Assembly: GCF_004354985.1 (NCBI RefSeq)
Contig: NZ_SMSK01000019.1
Location: forward strand, 1 to 64,000
DNA length: 64,000 bases
Origin: Segetibacter sp. 3557_3
Lineage (GTDB): Bacteria > Bacteroidota > Bacteroidia > Chitinophagales > Chitinophagaceae
Direction: 5' to 3'
The stretch's first letter is position 1. Every line of letters starts with the position of its first letter. Shown piece after piece: positions 26,830-34,655 of this stretch. The position numbers and the translations under genes were made by a program. Below the pieces are notes generated by a model, which did not search any database, was not told where the DNA came from, and was given only the letters and a program-made list of their open reading frames with translations.

Positions 26830-28338
26830 TTATTTATTCGCAATCGTAACCATAACAACCCGGCCCCCATCTTCAGCGCTGAGCAATAGTTTTTTGCCAT
26901 CGGTAATGTCCACCATTTTGCCGGGAGGAATATCCTTGTTCTCTGTCAGGTCTTTTAGCGAGGTTAACTTTTGGTTTACCAGCACCCATTGGCCGTTGTA
27001 GAAAGTAAAATAGCCCACCGGTGTTTTTTGCTCTGGGGTAAGCCGTTCGTTACGTACCACGTTGCGGTTAACGTGCCATTGAAAAAGGTATTGATTGTTG
27101 TACACCATCAACCGGTGGTGTTCGGGTTGCCAAACCGTTGGTCTGAATTCGTAATAGAGGTCCAAAACCGGCACGGTACCATTTACCGGGGTGCCGCAAA
27201 ACGGGCACTTAGGGGTTGTCGTGTTGTCGAATACAAACCACTTCTGGTCGCACCTGCTGTTGCTGCAGGGCTGCATCAGGTCGGTAGTTTTTAGCAATGC
27301 GTGCTCCCAGTTGTCGGCGTTTGGGCGAAGGTTCGGATGATGCAACCCTGCTACAAAAGCGTCGTCAAACAGCTTTTTCAAATAAGGCCCTGTAACAGTA
27401 TAGGGTATCTTGTCCACATCTCCCCAGGGCAGTGCCGATTTAGCAAGCTGGTTTACTTTAGGCCTGTTCGAAAGGTCGGTAGGGTGCTCGATAAACAGTG
27501 CCTTCTCACCCATGCTCAGCAAGTCATCTTTTTCCGTATCAAGGTCGTTTACTTTACCGCCCTTAAGCGGGTGCCGGTAAAGCAGGTACATATAAATCAT
27601 TACGGCCAACGCATGCAGGTCGGTTGTGCGGTTTGCATGTTTCCGGTTTGCGTCTCTAAGGTCCAGGTGTTTGGTAGCGAGCACCTCGGGCGCAATAAAG
27701 TCGGCGGTTCCAATTACATCGGGCGGAAATAATCCCGGCACAACAAGGCCATCAATATCGATGATTGTGGCTGCCCGGCTCACCGGGTCAATCAAAACGT
27801 TTTTGTACGATAAATCCGAATGCGCCAGTCCCGCCGCATGTAATCTTTTTACACCCCGGGCTATCTTAATATTTATCTGGAAGTAGCTCAACCACGATCC
27901 TAGTTCCGACTCGTCGAGCCGGAGCGGAAATTGCCTGTTCCTGAACTTCGACGAAGCAAACCATAAGCCCTGCTTTTCTTTTCCTTTAATGCCTTCGCCA
28001 GTTGCATATCCCTTTTTAAAAAAAAAGTTTTTGTCGTAAGCCGGTACAATCAGGCCAACCTTATCGCCGCTTTCCACCATATCGGTGGGCCAGCAATACA
28101 ATTCCTTATAGTAGTCGCCGTGTTCCCGGTTAAAAAAATTATCGTAGTACTGGGTAACAATTTTGCGCAGCCTTTCTTTTGTATTAAAGTCCTTTGCATC
28201 CCGGTAAAAAGCAACCACATAAGATTTATCCGGGCCGAAATAAACATCCTTCATGCCACCCCGCATCGGTTCCCCATTATCAACATACTGGTAAGTTTTA
28301 CCTGGTGTTATCGCCGATGTCACAGATTTGATACTCAT
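26830..28338 (-). CDS. Ser/Thr kinase with C-terminal zinc ribbon (TPK system)
   Basis: About 502 residues from the ATG at 28338. The frame extends 37 codons upstream, but that part is repeat DNA. The kinase domain has a degenerate glycine loop (MRGGMKDVYFG) and the catalytic loop HSDLSYKN (173-180), with Ser for the usual Arg. The metal site is IIDID (192-196), then APE (216-218) and the helix DLHALAVMIY. A zinc ribbon with Cys358, Cys363, Cys378 and Cys381 follows. The last 110 residues are beta-rich without a recognised name. The order kinase-ribbon and the flanking PP2C and vWA genes match the kinase of TerY-type triads. The protein is cytosolic, with no membrane segment. Confidence 0.87.
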   Translation of the reverse strand: MSIKSVTSAITPGKTYQYVDNGEPMRGGMKDVYFGPDKSYVVAFYRDAKDFNTKERLRKIVTQYYDNFFNREHGDYYKELYCWPTDMVESGDKVGLIVPAYDKNFFFKKGYATGEGIKGKEKQGLWFASSKFRNRQFPLRLDESELGSWLSYFQINIKIARGVKRLHAAGLAHSDLSYKNVLIDPVSRAATIIDIDGLVVPGLFPPDVIGTADFIAPEVLATKHLDLRDANRKHANRTTDLHALAVMIYMYLLYRHPLKGGKVNDLDTEKDDLLSMGEKALFIEHPTDLSNRPKVNQLAKSALPWGDVDKIPYTVTGPYLKKLFDDAFVAGLHHPNLRPNADNWEHALLKTTDLMQPCSNSRCDQKWFVFDNTTTPKCPFCGTPVNGTVPVLDLYYEFRPTVWQPEHHRLMVYNNQYLFQWHVNRNVVRNERLTPEQKTPVGYFTFYNGQWVLVNQKLTSLKDLTENKDIPPGKMVDITDGKKLLLSAEDGGRVVMVTIANK

Positions 28339-28372
28339 TGCTAAAATTTTATTTACGATCCAAACCAGGTTA

Positions 28373-28483
28373 GCTTTTTGGTGACCGGCAGCATAACATT
28401 TCCCTGCATCGTTGCCCGCCCGGCTGACGCCAGTCGGACGCGGTGTCACTCACTTGTACGGCATTTACTTTATTCAGCTTTCG
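28373..28483 (+). repeat. Dispersed repeat element, copy C, inside the TPK operon
   Basis: Starts with GCTTTTTGGTGACCGGC (28373 on), then GCATCGTTG and the GC-rich hairpin CCGGCTGACGCCAGTCGG. The core GTGTCACTCACTTGTAC (28443-28459) ends it. A second hairpin (CCTGCAA and TTTGCAGG) lies just beyond. It occupies the 209-base gap between the phosphatase and kinase genes, on the strand opposite to them. Confidence 0.65.
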
Positions 28484-28547
28484 CGTTGCCTGCAAGCTGC
28501 CGCTGTGTTTGCAGGCAGGCGGGAATGGGAGCACCCGGAAAAACTCC

Positions 28548-29954
28548 TTAGAAAACAATAGCCAGCGTACGGTCGTCATGGTTTCCCGGGCTCCAGAAAT
28601 CCATCCAGGCCGAAAATTGCGAAACGATGTCGGGATTTGCCGTACTCAGTGCTACGCTAATGCCATCTTCGTTTTTACCACCGAGGTCCGCCAAAAACTC
28701 CTTCCACTTTTTTATATTCGGAAGGTTAGCTTCCACTACAAACTTGGCATCATAGATCCCATCCGACATCATAATGAGGTACGAAAAATCTTCAACCACC
28801 TTAAAACCAAATCGGGTTGCAAATTTTTGATCATGAAAAATTTCGGGCATTGTTATAAAGCGGGTACCACCTCCGAATTCGCCAACATCAATCCAGTTCA
28901 TTAAGGTTACTTCGCTTACGTCTTTATTTAACAATGCAATGGGGCAGTCACCAACACCAAACGATAGAAGGGCGTAACCTGTTTCGTACTTTTTAAACAG
29001 GGTAAAAATTAGGGTTGTGTTCAGGTCCTTAACGGGAACAGATACCTCGGCTGCGAAAGCGATCAGCTTTTTATGTACGTGCAGGGCTGCCTTACCAAGG
29101 TTATTGTAAACGTGTTGGTTTATTTTTTTCTGAATCTCTGAGTTATCGGTTTTGTACTGTTTGAGCAGCTCGTCAAAAACAGCCATTCCCTCAACTGCGG
29201 GTTGATCAAGAAAGTATTCAACAACCGTGTTGCAGGCAAGGGCTGAGCCTTTCCTGGAGATCTTTGCACTTCCTGCCCCATCAGCCACCACTACAATGTT
29301 CCAGCCGCCAGGTAGTGCTTTAAACGCAAAATCATCTTCCCTGAAGGAACCGACATTTGCATGTGACCTTCCCCGTTTTGATGAAACAAGAATTGACCTG
29401 TCGCCAAGTGGTTCAAAAGCCGTTACATCATCTTCTTTCCAATAGGGATCCTGCTGATTACTATCCAGCTTCTTCCATAATGATTTCGGATCGGGATTGA
29501 TGATGATTGGAATAACTTTCTCGTGATATGGAGCATCTTCCGGTTCTTCCTGCAACCGATACCTGAACAGCAGCTTGTAGTCGCCGCTTTGCGCGGGCAC
29601 TCCGGATAGCTGGCTTGTTTTCGGGTCGAACGTTAATCCGATATCTTCCAGTCCGGTAAATTCAAAAGCAGCTATATCCTTCCATTTCAACTGGTCAAAG
29701 TCGAACCAGGTTTCGTACGGTTTTCCTACCGTCGCGTTTAATATCCTGACCGGCTGTTGGGCGATGTCCATAATCCTGTTTTCCAGTTTCCACTTTTCCA
29801 TGAGCTCGGTTTGATTTGCCAGCAGTGCGCGAATTACTGCCTCACTACCGGGTTTTTTTATAAACTGTTCGAATATGGCAGCACGGTTTGGCGGTATGGG
29901 AATGTTATTGGCTTCAAACAGCACCTGGACTATTTTCTTGGCATCAGCCATCAT
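28548..29954 (-). CDS. PP2C-type phosphatase with N-terminal Ig-like domain (TPK system)
   Basis: The 468-residue cytosolic protein has three parts. Residues 1-65 are helical. Residues 70-153 resemble a putative Ig (He_PIG-like) domain, with NATVGKPYETWFDF and LTFDPKTSQLSGVPAQSGDY. Residues 185-468 are a PP2C phosphatase with RSHANVGSFREDDF, VVVADGAGSAKISRKGS (222-238), YLIMMSDGIYDAKF and the last Asp in GNHDDRTLAIVF. The acidic residues for two metal ions are present. It lies between the vWA gene and the kinase gene on one strand, so it is the likely antagonist of the kinase. The start is one of two adjacent ATGs. Confidence 0.88.
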   Translation of the reverse strand: MMADAKKIVQVLFEANNIPIPPNRAAIFEQFIKKPGSEAVIRALLANQTELMEKWKLENRIMDIAQQPVRILNATVGKPYETWFDFDQLKWKDIAAFEFTGLEDIGLTFDPKTSQLSGVPAQSGDYKLLFRYRLQEEPEDAPYHEKVIPIIINPDPKSLWKKLDSNQQDPYWKEDDVTAFEPLGDRSILVSSKRGRSHANVGSFREDDFAFKALPGGWNIVVVADGAGSAKISRKGSALACNTVVEYFLDQPAVEGMAVFDELLKQYKTDNSEIQKKINQHVYNNLGKAALHVHKKLIAFAAEVSVPVKDLNTTLIFTLFKKYETGYALLSFGVGDCPIALLNKDVSEVTLMNWIDVGEFGGGTRFITMPEIFHDQKFATRFGFKVVEDFSYLIMMSDGIYDAKFVVEANLPNIKKWKEFLADLGGKNEDGISVALSTANPDIVSQFSAWMDFWSPGNHDDRTLAIVF

Positions 29955-30024
29955 CGGGAGTTTAAGGCAGGCGCATATATCCGGTCGTGCCGTTATACCA
30001 GCCTATGTTGAAGACCTGGATAAG

Positions 30025-30075
30025 TTGTTACAAGGGCGCTGGAAACCGGTATGCCGGCCAAAGCCCTTGTAACAA
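30025..30075. other. Long intercistronic hairpin between the vWA and PP2C genes
   Basis: TTGTTACAAGGGC (30025-30037) and GCCCTTGTAACAA (30063-30075) are a perfect 13-bp inverted repeat. The inner part holds a second small palindrome, CCGGTATGCCGG. No T-tract follows on the minus strand, so an RNA-processing or attenuation role fits better than plain termination. Confidence 0.6.
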
Positions 30076-30097
30076 TTATGCAGCTGTTAAATAGAGA

Positions 30098-30736
30098 TTA
30101 TACAACAATGTTTAACTCAGCGGGGGGAGGTGGCAGTTCACTCAGGCCGGTTACCTCTTTACCTGCGTCTTCTACCCTGGTGGAGGTTACCCCAATGGAT
30201 GCGGTTACCCAGGTAAAGAACTTCGCTATGCTTTGGCTATCGGCGGTATCAAGACTAACTACGTTGTCCGTGATTTGTTTCAGCACATTGGTGTCTGCAT
30301 TGCTGCCGGCAGCACAGGCAACGGTATACGCGGTTTTGCGCTTTTTAAATTCTTCAAGTCCTTTTTGCCAGTCGTCGGTTGGAATACCATCGGTCATGAT
30401 AAACACCAGTGGTTTCCAGTCGCCTTTCTGGTCGGCCGTAGTTTTTGCTACTTCATTATCAATGGAGGTTGCAACAAGGTGTAGTGCCTCGCCGAGATTT
30501 GTTGTGCCGGATGCCTTTATGTCCACCATTTGAAAAGAAGCAAGGTCGGTTAACGGCACAAGTTGCTTTGCAGTACTGTCGAAAGAAATGATACTGATAA
30601 AAGCGGTTTCAATTGCCTGGGGGTTTTGCCGTAATGAACTGATCATTACCTGCACGCCATTTTTTACGGCTTCAATTGGTTCACCGGTCATCGAACCGGA
30701 TGTGTCTAATAAGAGGTATACGGGTAATCTTCTCAT
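30098..30736 (-). CDS. TerY-like von Willebrand factor A protein (TPK system)
   Basis: About 212 residues from the ATG at 30736 (MRRLPVYLLLDTSGSM). The frame runs on upstream to 31033, but that part is repeat and non-coding DNA. The MIDAS metal site is DTSGSM (11-16), with a Thr in KASGTTNLGEAL and an Asp in FIMTDGIPTDDW. The layout and length match TerY of tellurite-resistance loci. It is the first gene of the operon with the PP2C and kinase genes. In related loci TerY-type proteins work with a phosphatase and a kinase. The ligand is unknown. Confidence 0.87.
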   Translation of the reverse strand: MRRLPVYLLLDTSGSMTGEPIEAVKNGVQVMISSLRQNPQAIETAFISIISFDSTAKQLVPLTDLASFQMVDIKASGTTNLGEALHLVATSIDNEVAKTTADQKGDWKPLVFIMTDGIPTDDWQKGLEEFKKRKTAYTVACAAGSNADTNVLKQITDNVVSLDTADSQSIAKFFTWVTASIGVTSTRVEDAGKEVTGLSELPPPPAELNIVV

Positions 30737-31106
30737 TGTATAGTATTTAGATGTAGGTTTTAACTTGTGCATTCTTTTGGGCTGCAGCACCCATAAGACT
30801 GTAACAGTTTTAGCTTGCATGCAAATCCCAGGCCTTGAACTTCTTCCACGAGGCGTTGAAAAAGGCCGGCGATACCATTGATGCTTGTACATCAATAATT
30901 GCCAGAGAACAACCGGGCTATAAAAGGGCAGTTGACCCGGGTGAATAGCATTGTTGCGGTACAAGGGAGTGACACAACAGAAGATCCACAAAGAATCAGT
31001 GCTGGTGCCATAAAAAAACGGGGTGAAGTGCATTTTCAGAAGAATACATTCCTGTTTTTGTTTCTTTTTGTAACAGACACTCCTGGGGCCGGATTTAGCA
31101 GGCCAC
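30737..31106. other. Region upstream of the TPK operon, with repeat copy E
   Basis: About 370 bases between the terY-like gene and the stop of the tricorn-like gene. It holds a dispersed repeat copy at 30941-31021. Only the strand matching the repeat has a long open frame, and it is not counted as a gene. Confidence 0.5.
30941..31021 (-). repeat. Dispersed repeat element, copy E
   Basis: On the minus strand it reads TTTTTTTATGGCACCAGC, then GTTGTGTCACTCCCTTGTAC (ends near 30959), then GCTATTCACCC. The tail GCTATTCACCC is shared with copy G (CTATTCACCC). Confidence 0.65.
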
Positions 31107-34100
31107 CTATTTAGACGACAGGCCCTGTTTGCCGGTTCCGATTTGTTTCAGCAATTCTTTAATCGCAACATCCAATTGTGCATCTTTTTTGGTTTCCCCC
31201 AGAGCATTTGAAACCGGGATGTCGACCGGCCTGGGGTTAAGTTCCATGTTTTTGCCTTCGTGATCGGTAACCTTTATGAAAGGCAGCCTGATGGTTGTGC
31301 CATCGACAAGCGTTGCGGACGAAGTGTAGATGATCCATCCGGCAGTTGGCTCGCCTACCACTTTACCAAGCTTAAGGGTGCGATAGCCTTCCGCAAAATC
31401 CTCAGCATCCGATAAGGAATGTTGGTTAGTTACGAGGATCGTAGGAGCGTCAAGGGCACGCTGCCCCAGCTGGGTACGTGCAGGGGAGGATGGCAATCCA
31501 CGCACGGTCATGGTCATATATCCTTTGCGGCTAAGCACATCGAGCGCATAAGCGTTTACAAAGCCACCATTGTTGTTTCGCACGTCTACCACCACGCCCT
31601 CCCGCGAATGATTTTCCGCGTCAACATCCACGTAAAGCTGGCTTAGCGACTCGGCCGACATATCGTACATGTGCACATACCCGAGCCTGCCTCCACTCAC
31701 ACGGGCAACGTAATCTCTTTGCTGTTGAACCCATTGCTTGTACAGCAAACCTTTTTCAGTTGGCTGGTTAACGGGCCGAACGGTAATCTTGCGTGCATTC
31801 TGGCCGGAACCATTGGCACTAATGGAAAGCACTACCCGGCGGTTAATTTTGTTTTCGAGCAGTTGATCAAGGTTTGTTGTGGCAGTAACAGGTGTTCCAT
31901 CTACCGCAGTAAGAAAGTCGCCCACATTTATTTCGCCGCCCAGTGCAGCCGGCCCCAGGGTAATAACTTCCTTAATCTTTAGCCTTCCTTCGCGTTCATA
32001 TTCCTCTGTATCGAACCGCAGTCCAAGCCTGCCTGTATTAAACGGGGAGGGCGGGCCTGAAATCCCGGAATGTGAAGCATTGAGTTCGCCAACCATCAGG
32101 CTTAGGATCCGGCGTAACTCCTCGGGGGTACTGGCGCCTGCAGCCAGTGGTGCATAGGTAGCTTTAACGGCATTCCAATCGGTGCCATGAAAACCGGGAT
32201 CGTAAAAGCCCTTGTTTTGCACATCCCATGCCTGCCTGAAAACTTCAAGTTTTTCTTTATTAAAGTCGATGTCGAGTTCTGCGGTAACTGCAAGGGGCTT
32301 TACCACCCGGGTATCGAGGCTAACCGATTGAATACGGCCCTGCTCAAGGTAAAAGACCTCTTTGCCGTCGGCAGAAAACTGTGCCGCAGACTTTGATCCG
32401 GGTGTAGACGTAAGCTGCTTGATCACTGCTGGTTCCCTGCTTAACTCATCGAGCGAATAGGTATACAGGTTTACCTGGCCTGCAACGGAAGCGGTTATCA
32501 AAAGCGTATTTCCATCCTTGCTGATGCTGTGTTCGTTTACATCCACCCCAAGTGGCAGCAGGTTGAGGCGTTGCCTGATACCATCAAAAACAAAATTGAC
32601 GGGTTCTGCAGGTGTTTTTACACCTGGCTTACTTTTGAACATGGTATCATTAGAGCGACTGTTTTTTTCTGTAGCCGGTTTCTGCTGGGCAGGGTTGCCA
32701 GGTGTTGTTGTGGTGGTAGGTTGCACCTGTTCGATGAACATATTCTGGAACTGGTCCTCGCGGAAACGTGGTCTTTGCGGCACCAGGTCAACACGGGCAA
32801 CAAAGCCGTTTTCGGTGCGCTGCCCGGTTGTAAACAGGATGTATTTGCTATCTGCACTCCAGTTTATTTCGCCACCAAATGTGTTTGCAAGAAAACTTAC
32901 AGCTCTTGCTTCACCGCCCGCTGACGGTACAATGCTAATGTTGCGGAACGACTTTAACCCGAAAGATGCATAAGCGAGGTACTTGCCGTCGGGCGACCAG
33001 CTCACGGATCCCTGCGAAGAAAATGGTGGACGTCCGAACGCGCCTTTTGCCACAACCACTTCTTTTTTTGTAGCCAGGTCCATCACCCGCAGTTCTGCCC
33101 CGTCGCGCACAAAGGCAAGTGACTTTCCATCGGGCGAAAACACGGGTGCCCCATCATCCTTTTCGCTGCTCGTGAGCCTTGTTTCGATTAGCGAGATAAA
33201 GTTGTACTGATAAATGTTTGCATTGCCGTCCCTGTCGGAAAGGTATAGAAGGCTGTTGCTATTTGGCGACCACTCCAGCTGCGACTCATTTGCGCCGGTG
33301 TTGGTAACCCGCATCGCATCGCCCCCATCCTTTGCCGACGATACAAATACGTCGCCATGCGCTGTAAAGGCAATTTTTTTTCCATCAGGTGAAAGAGAAA
33401 GATCCCTGAACTGGGTGGTGAGGCGTACGTGCTCGACACCCGGTCCTGCGGGTGCGCCTTTGCGGGTAATGTTTATTGGCGATGCTTGTGCTGTACTAAT
33501 GTTATACTTCCAGATACCGAAATCGCGTTCGAAAACAATAGACTGTCCGTTGGAGGCTATGGTTGGAAATAGTACACGTCCCTGCTTAAAACGGGTAAGT
33601 TGTTTTGGCGTGCCATTCAGTTCCCGGATGTAAAGGTTTTGAGCACCATCCCTATCCGATACATAATACAACGATTTTCCATCGCTGCTCCACATAGGCC
33701 ATAGTTCCTTTGCACCTCCCAATGTAATTTTCTCGTAAACAGGGGTTGTTCCTGCTTTCATTAACCAAATCTCTGACTCATCGAGGTGGCTGCGTCCATT
33801 GCGCCACCACTGTGCAGCGGCAACGCCCCGGGCTGTAATGGCAAGTGTTTTACCGTCTGGTGAAGGCATTGGGAAAAACTCGCTGAGGTAGCGGTTCTCA
33901 CTTACTGCCATTGGTGTACCACCGTTTACGCTTACCCTGAACACGTCGCGCATACCGGCAATTTCCCTGCTGGAGGAAGAAAAGTAAATGTACCTACCGT
34001 CTTTTGACCAGGCATTGATGTCGTCCAGCCCATCATCGTAAGTAAGGCGTTTTAAGACACCTGTATTTAGCTGCATGACATAGATATCGCCGCTGCCGGA

Positions 34101-34400
34101 ACGGGTAGAGGTAAAAGCAATCGCACTGCCGTCGGGCGAGTAAACCGGCCGGGAGTCGTAGTCCGGATGGGAGATCAACAGCCTGGCTTCCCCACCGTTT
34201 GCAGAAACGGTCCAGATGTCGCCACCTGATACAAAAGCCAACTCGTTTCCGTCAGGGGAAATCGCAGGATCGGAGTAGTAATGTTTTCCTGTATTTGTAA
34301 CATCCGCTTTGCCGTTGGTCTGGGCAAAAAGGATACGGCCCGAATACGTGAACAAAATAGAGAGAATAGTAGCGCTAAAAAGCCACTTAAGCTTTTGCAT
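31107..34400 (-). CDS. Tricorn-protease-like S41 peptidase with beta-propeller
   Basis: About 1097 residues from the ATG at 34400 (MQKLKWLFSATILSILF). An earlier in-frame start at 34481 lacks family character. After a signal peptide ending near ILFAQ, many PD40-type blades follow (DPAISPDGNELAFVSGGDIW, SPDGSAIAFTSTRSGSGDIY and repeats to about residue 590). A tricorn-type helical region, a PDZ domain (ALGGEINVGDFLTAVDGTPV) and the S41 core come after. The nucleophile is the Ser of TNQHSLSDAEDF. The protein is probably periplasmic and degrades peptides or misfolded proteins. Propeller substrate gating is known for archaeal tricorn, not shown here. Confidence 0.9.
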   Translation of the reverse strand: MQKLKWLFSATILSILFTYSGRILFAQTNGKADVTNTGKHYYSDPAISPDGNELAFVSGGDIWTVSANGGEARLLISHPDYDSRPVYSPDGSAIAFTSTRSGSGDIYVMQLNTGVLKRLTYDDGLDDINAWSKDGRYIYFSSSSREIAGMRDVFRVSVNGGTPMAVSENRYLSEFFPMPSPDGKTLAITARGVAAAQWWRNGRSHLDESEIWLMKAGTTPVYEKITLGGAKELWPMWSSDGKSLYYVSDRDGAQNLYIRELNGTPKQLTRFKQGRVLFPTIASNGQSIVFERDFGIWKYNISTAQASPINITRKGAPAGPGVEHVRLTTQFRDLSLSPDGKKIAFTAHGDVFVSSAKDGGDAMRVTNTGANESQLEWSPNSNSLLYLSDRDGNANIYQYNFISLIETRLTSSEKDDGAPVFSPDGKSLAFVRDGAELRVMDLATKKEVVVAKGAFGRPPFSSQGSVSWSPDGKYLAYASFGLKSFRNISIVPSAGGEARAVSFLANTFGGEINWSADSKYILFTTGQRTENGFVARVDLVPQRPRFREDQFQNMFIEQVQPTTTTTPGNPAQQKPATEKNSRSNDTMFKSKPGVKTPAEPVNFVFDGIRQRLNLLPLGVDVNEHSISKDGNTLLITASVAGQVNLYTYSLDELSREPAVIKQLTSTPGSKSAAQFSADGKEVFYLEQGRIQSVSLDTRVVKPLAVTAELDIDFNKEKLEVFRQAWDVQNKGFYDPGFHGTDWNAVKATYAPLAAGASTPEELRRILSLMVGELNASHSGISGPPSPFNTGRLGLRFDTEEYEREGRLKIKEVITLGPAALGGEINVGDFLTAVDGTPVTATTNLDQLLENKINRRVVLSISANGSGQNARKITVRPVNQPTEKGLLYKQWVQQQRDYVARVSGGRLGYVHMYDMSAESLSQLYVDVDAENHSREGVVVDVRNNNGGFVNAYALDVLSRKGYMTMTVRGLPSSPARTQLGQRALDAPTILVTNQHSLSDAEDFAEGYRTLKLGKVVGEPTAGWIIYTSSATLVDGTTIRLPFIKVTDHEGKNMELNPRPVDIPVSNALGETKKDAQLDVAIKELLKQIGTGKQGLSSK

Positions 34401-34612
34401 AAGAATTGGTTTTACCAAGAAAATAATGAAGAATTTGGCTGGTAGCAGGCAGCAAACAAATTTAGGGAGAAGTTGATACACTCCGCTGCGGGTGAACTAA
34501 AATGAGGGCCAGAGGGGAGCCAGCCATAGTTGTGTATACGCTGAACAATTGTTCAATGTGATCACTATCAGCGGGAGTAAGAAGAGTTATAAACCAGCAA
34601 CCATAAACAAAA

Positions 34613-34636
34613 AAGGCGACCATATATGGGTCGCCT
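34613..34636 (-). terminator. Intrinsic terminator-like hairpin after the L,D-transpeptidase gene
   Basis: AAGGCGACC and GGGTCGCCTT flank ATATAT-rich loop bases with one bulge, followed on the minus strand by TTTTTTG. It lies 19 bases after the minus-strand stop. Confidence 0.75.
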
Positions 34637-34655
34637 TCGGATATCCTTTTGTTAC

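Noticed and set aside
28339-28449. N-terminal extension of the kinase frame.
   Set aside because: It is translated repeat copy C. Similar peptides arise wherever that repeat is read in this frame.
30737-31033. N-terminal extension of the TerY-like frame back to 31033.
   Set aside because: It runs through repeat copy E and has no vWA character. The family starts at MRRLPVYLLLDTSGSM.
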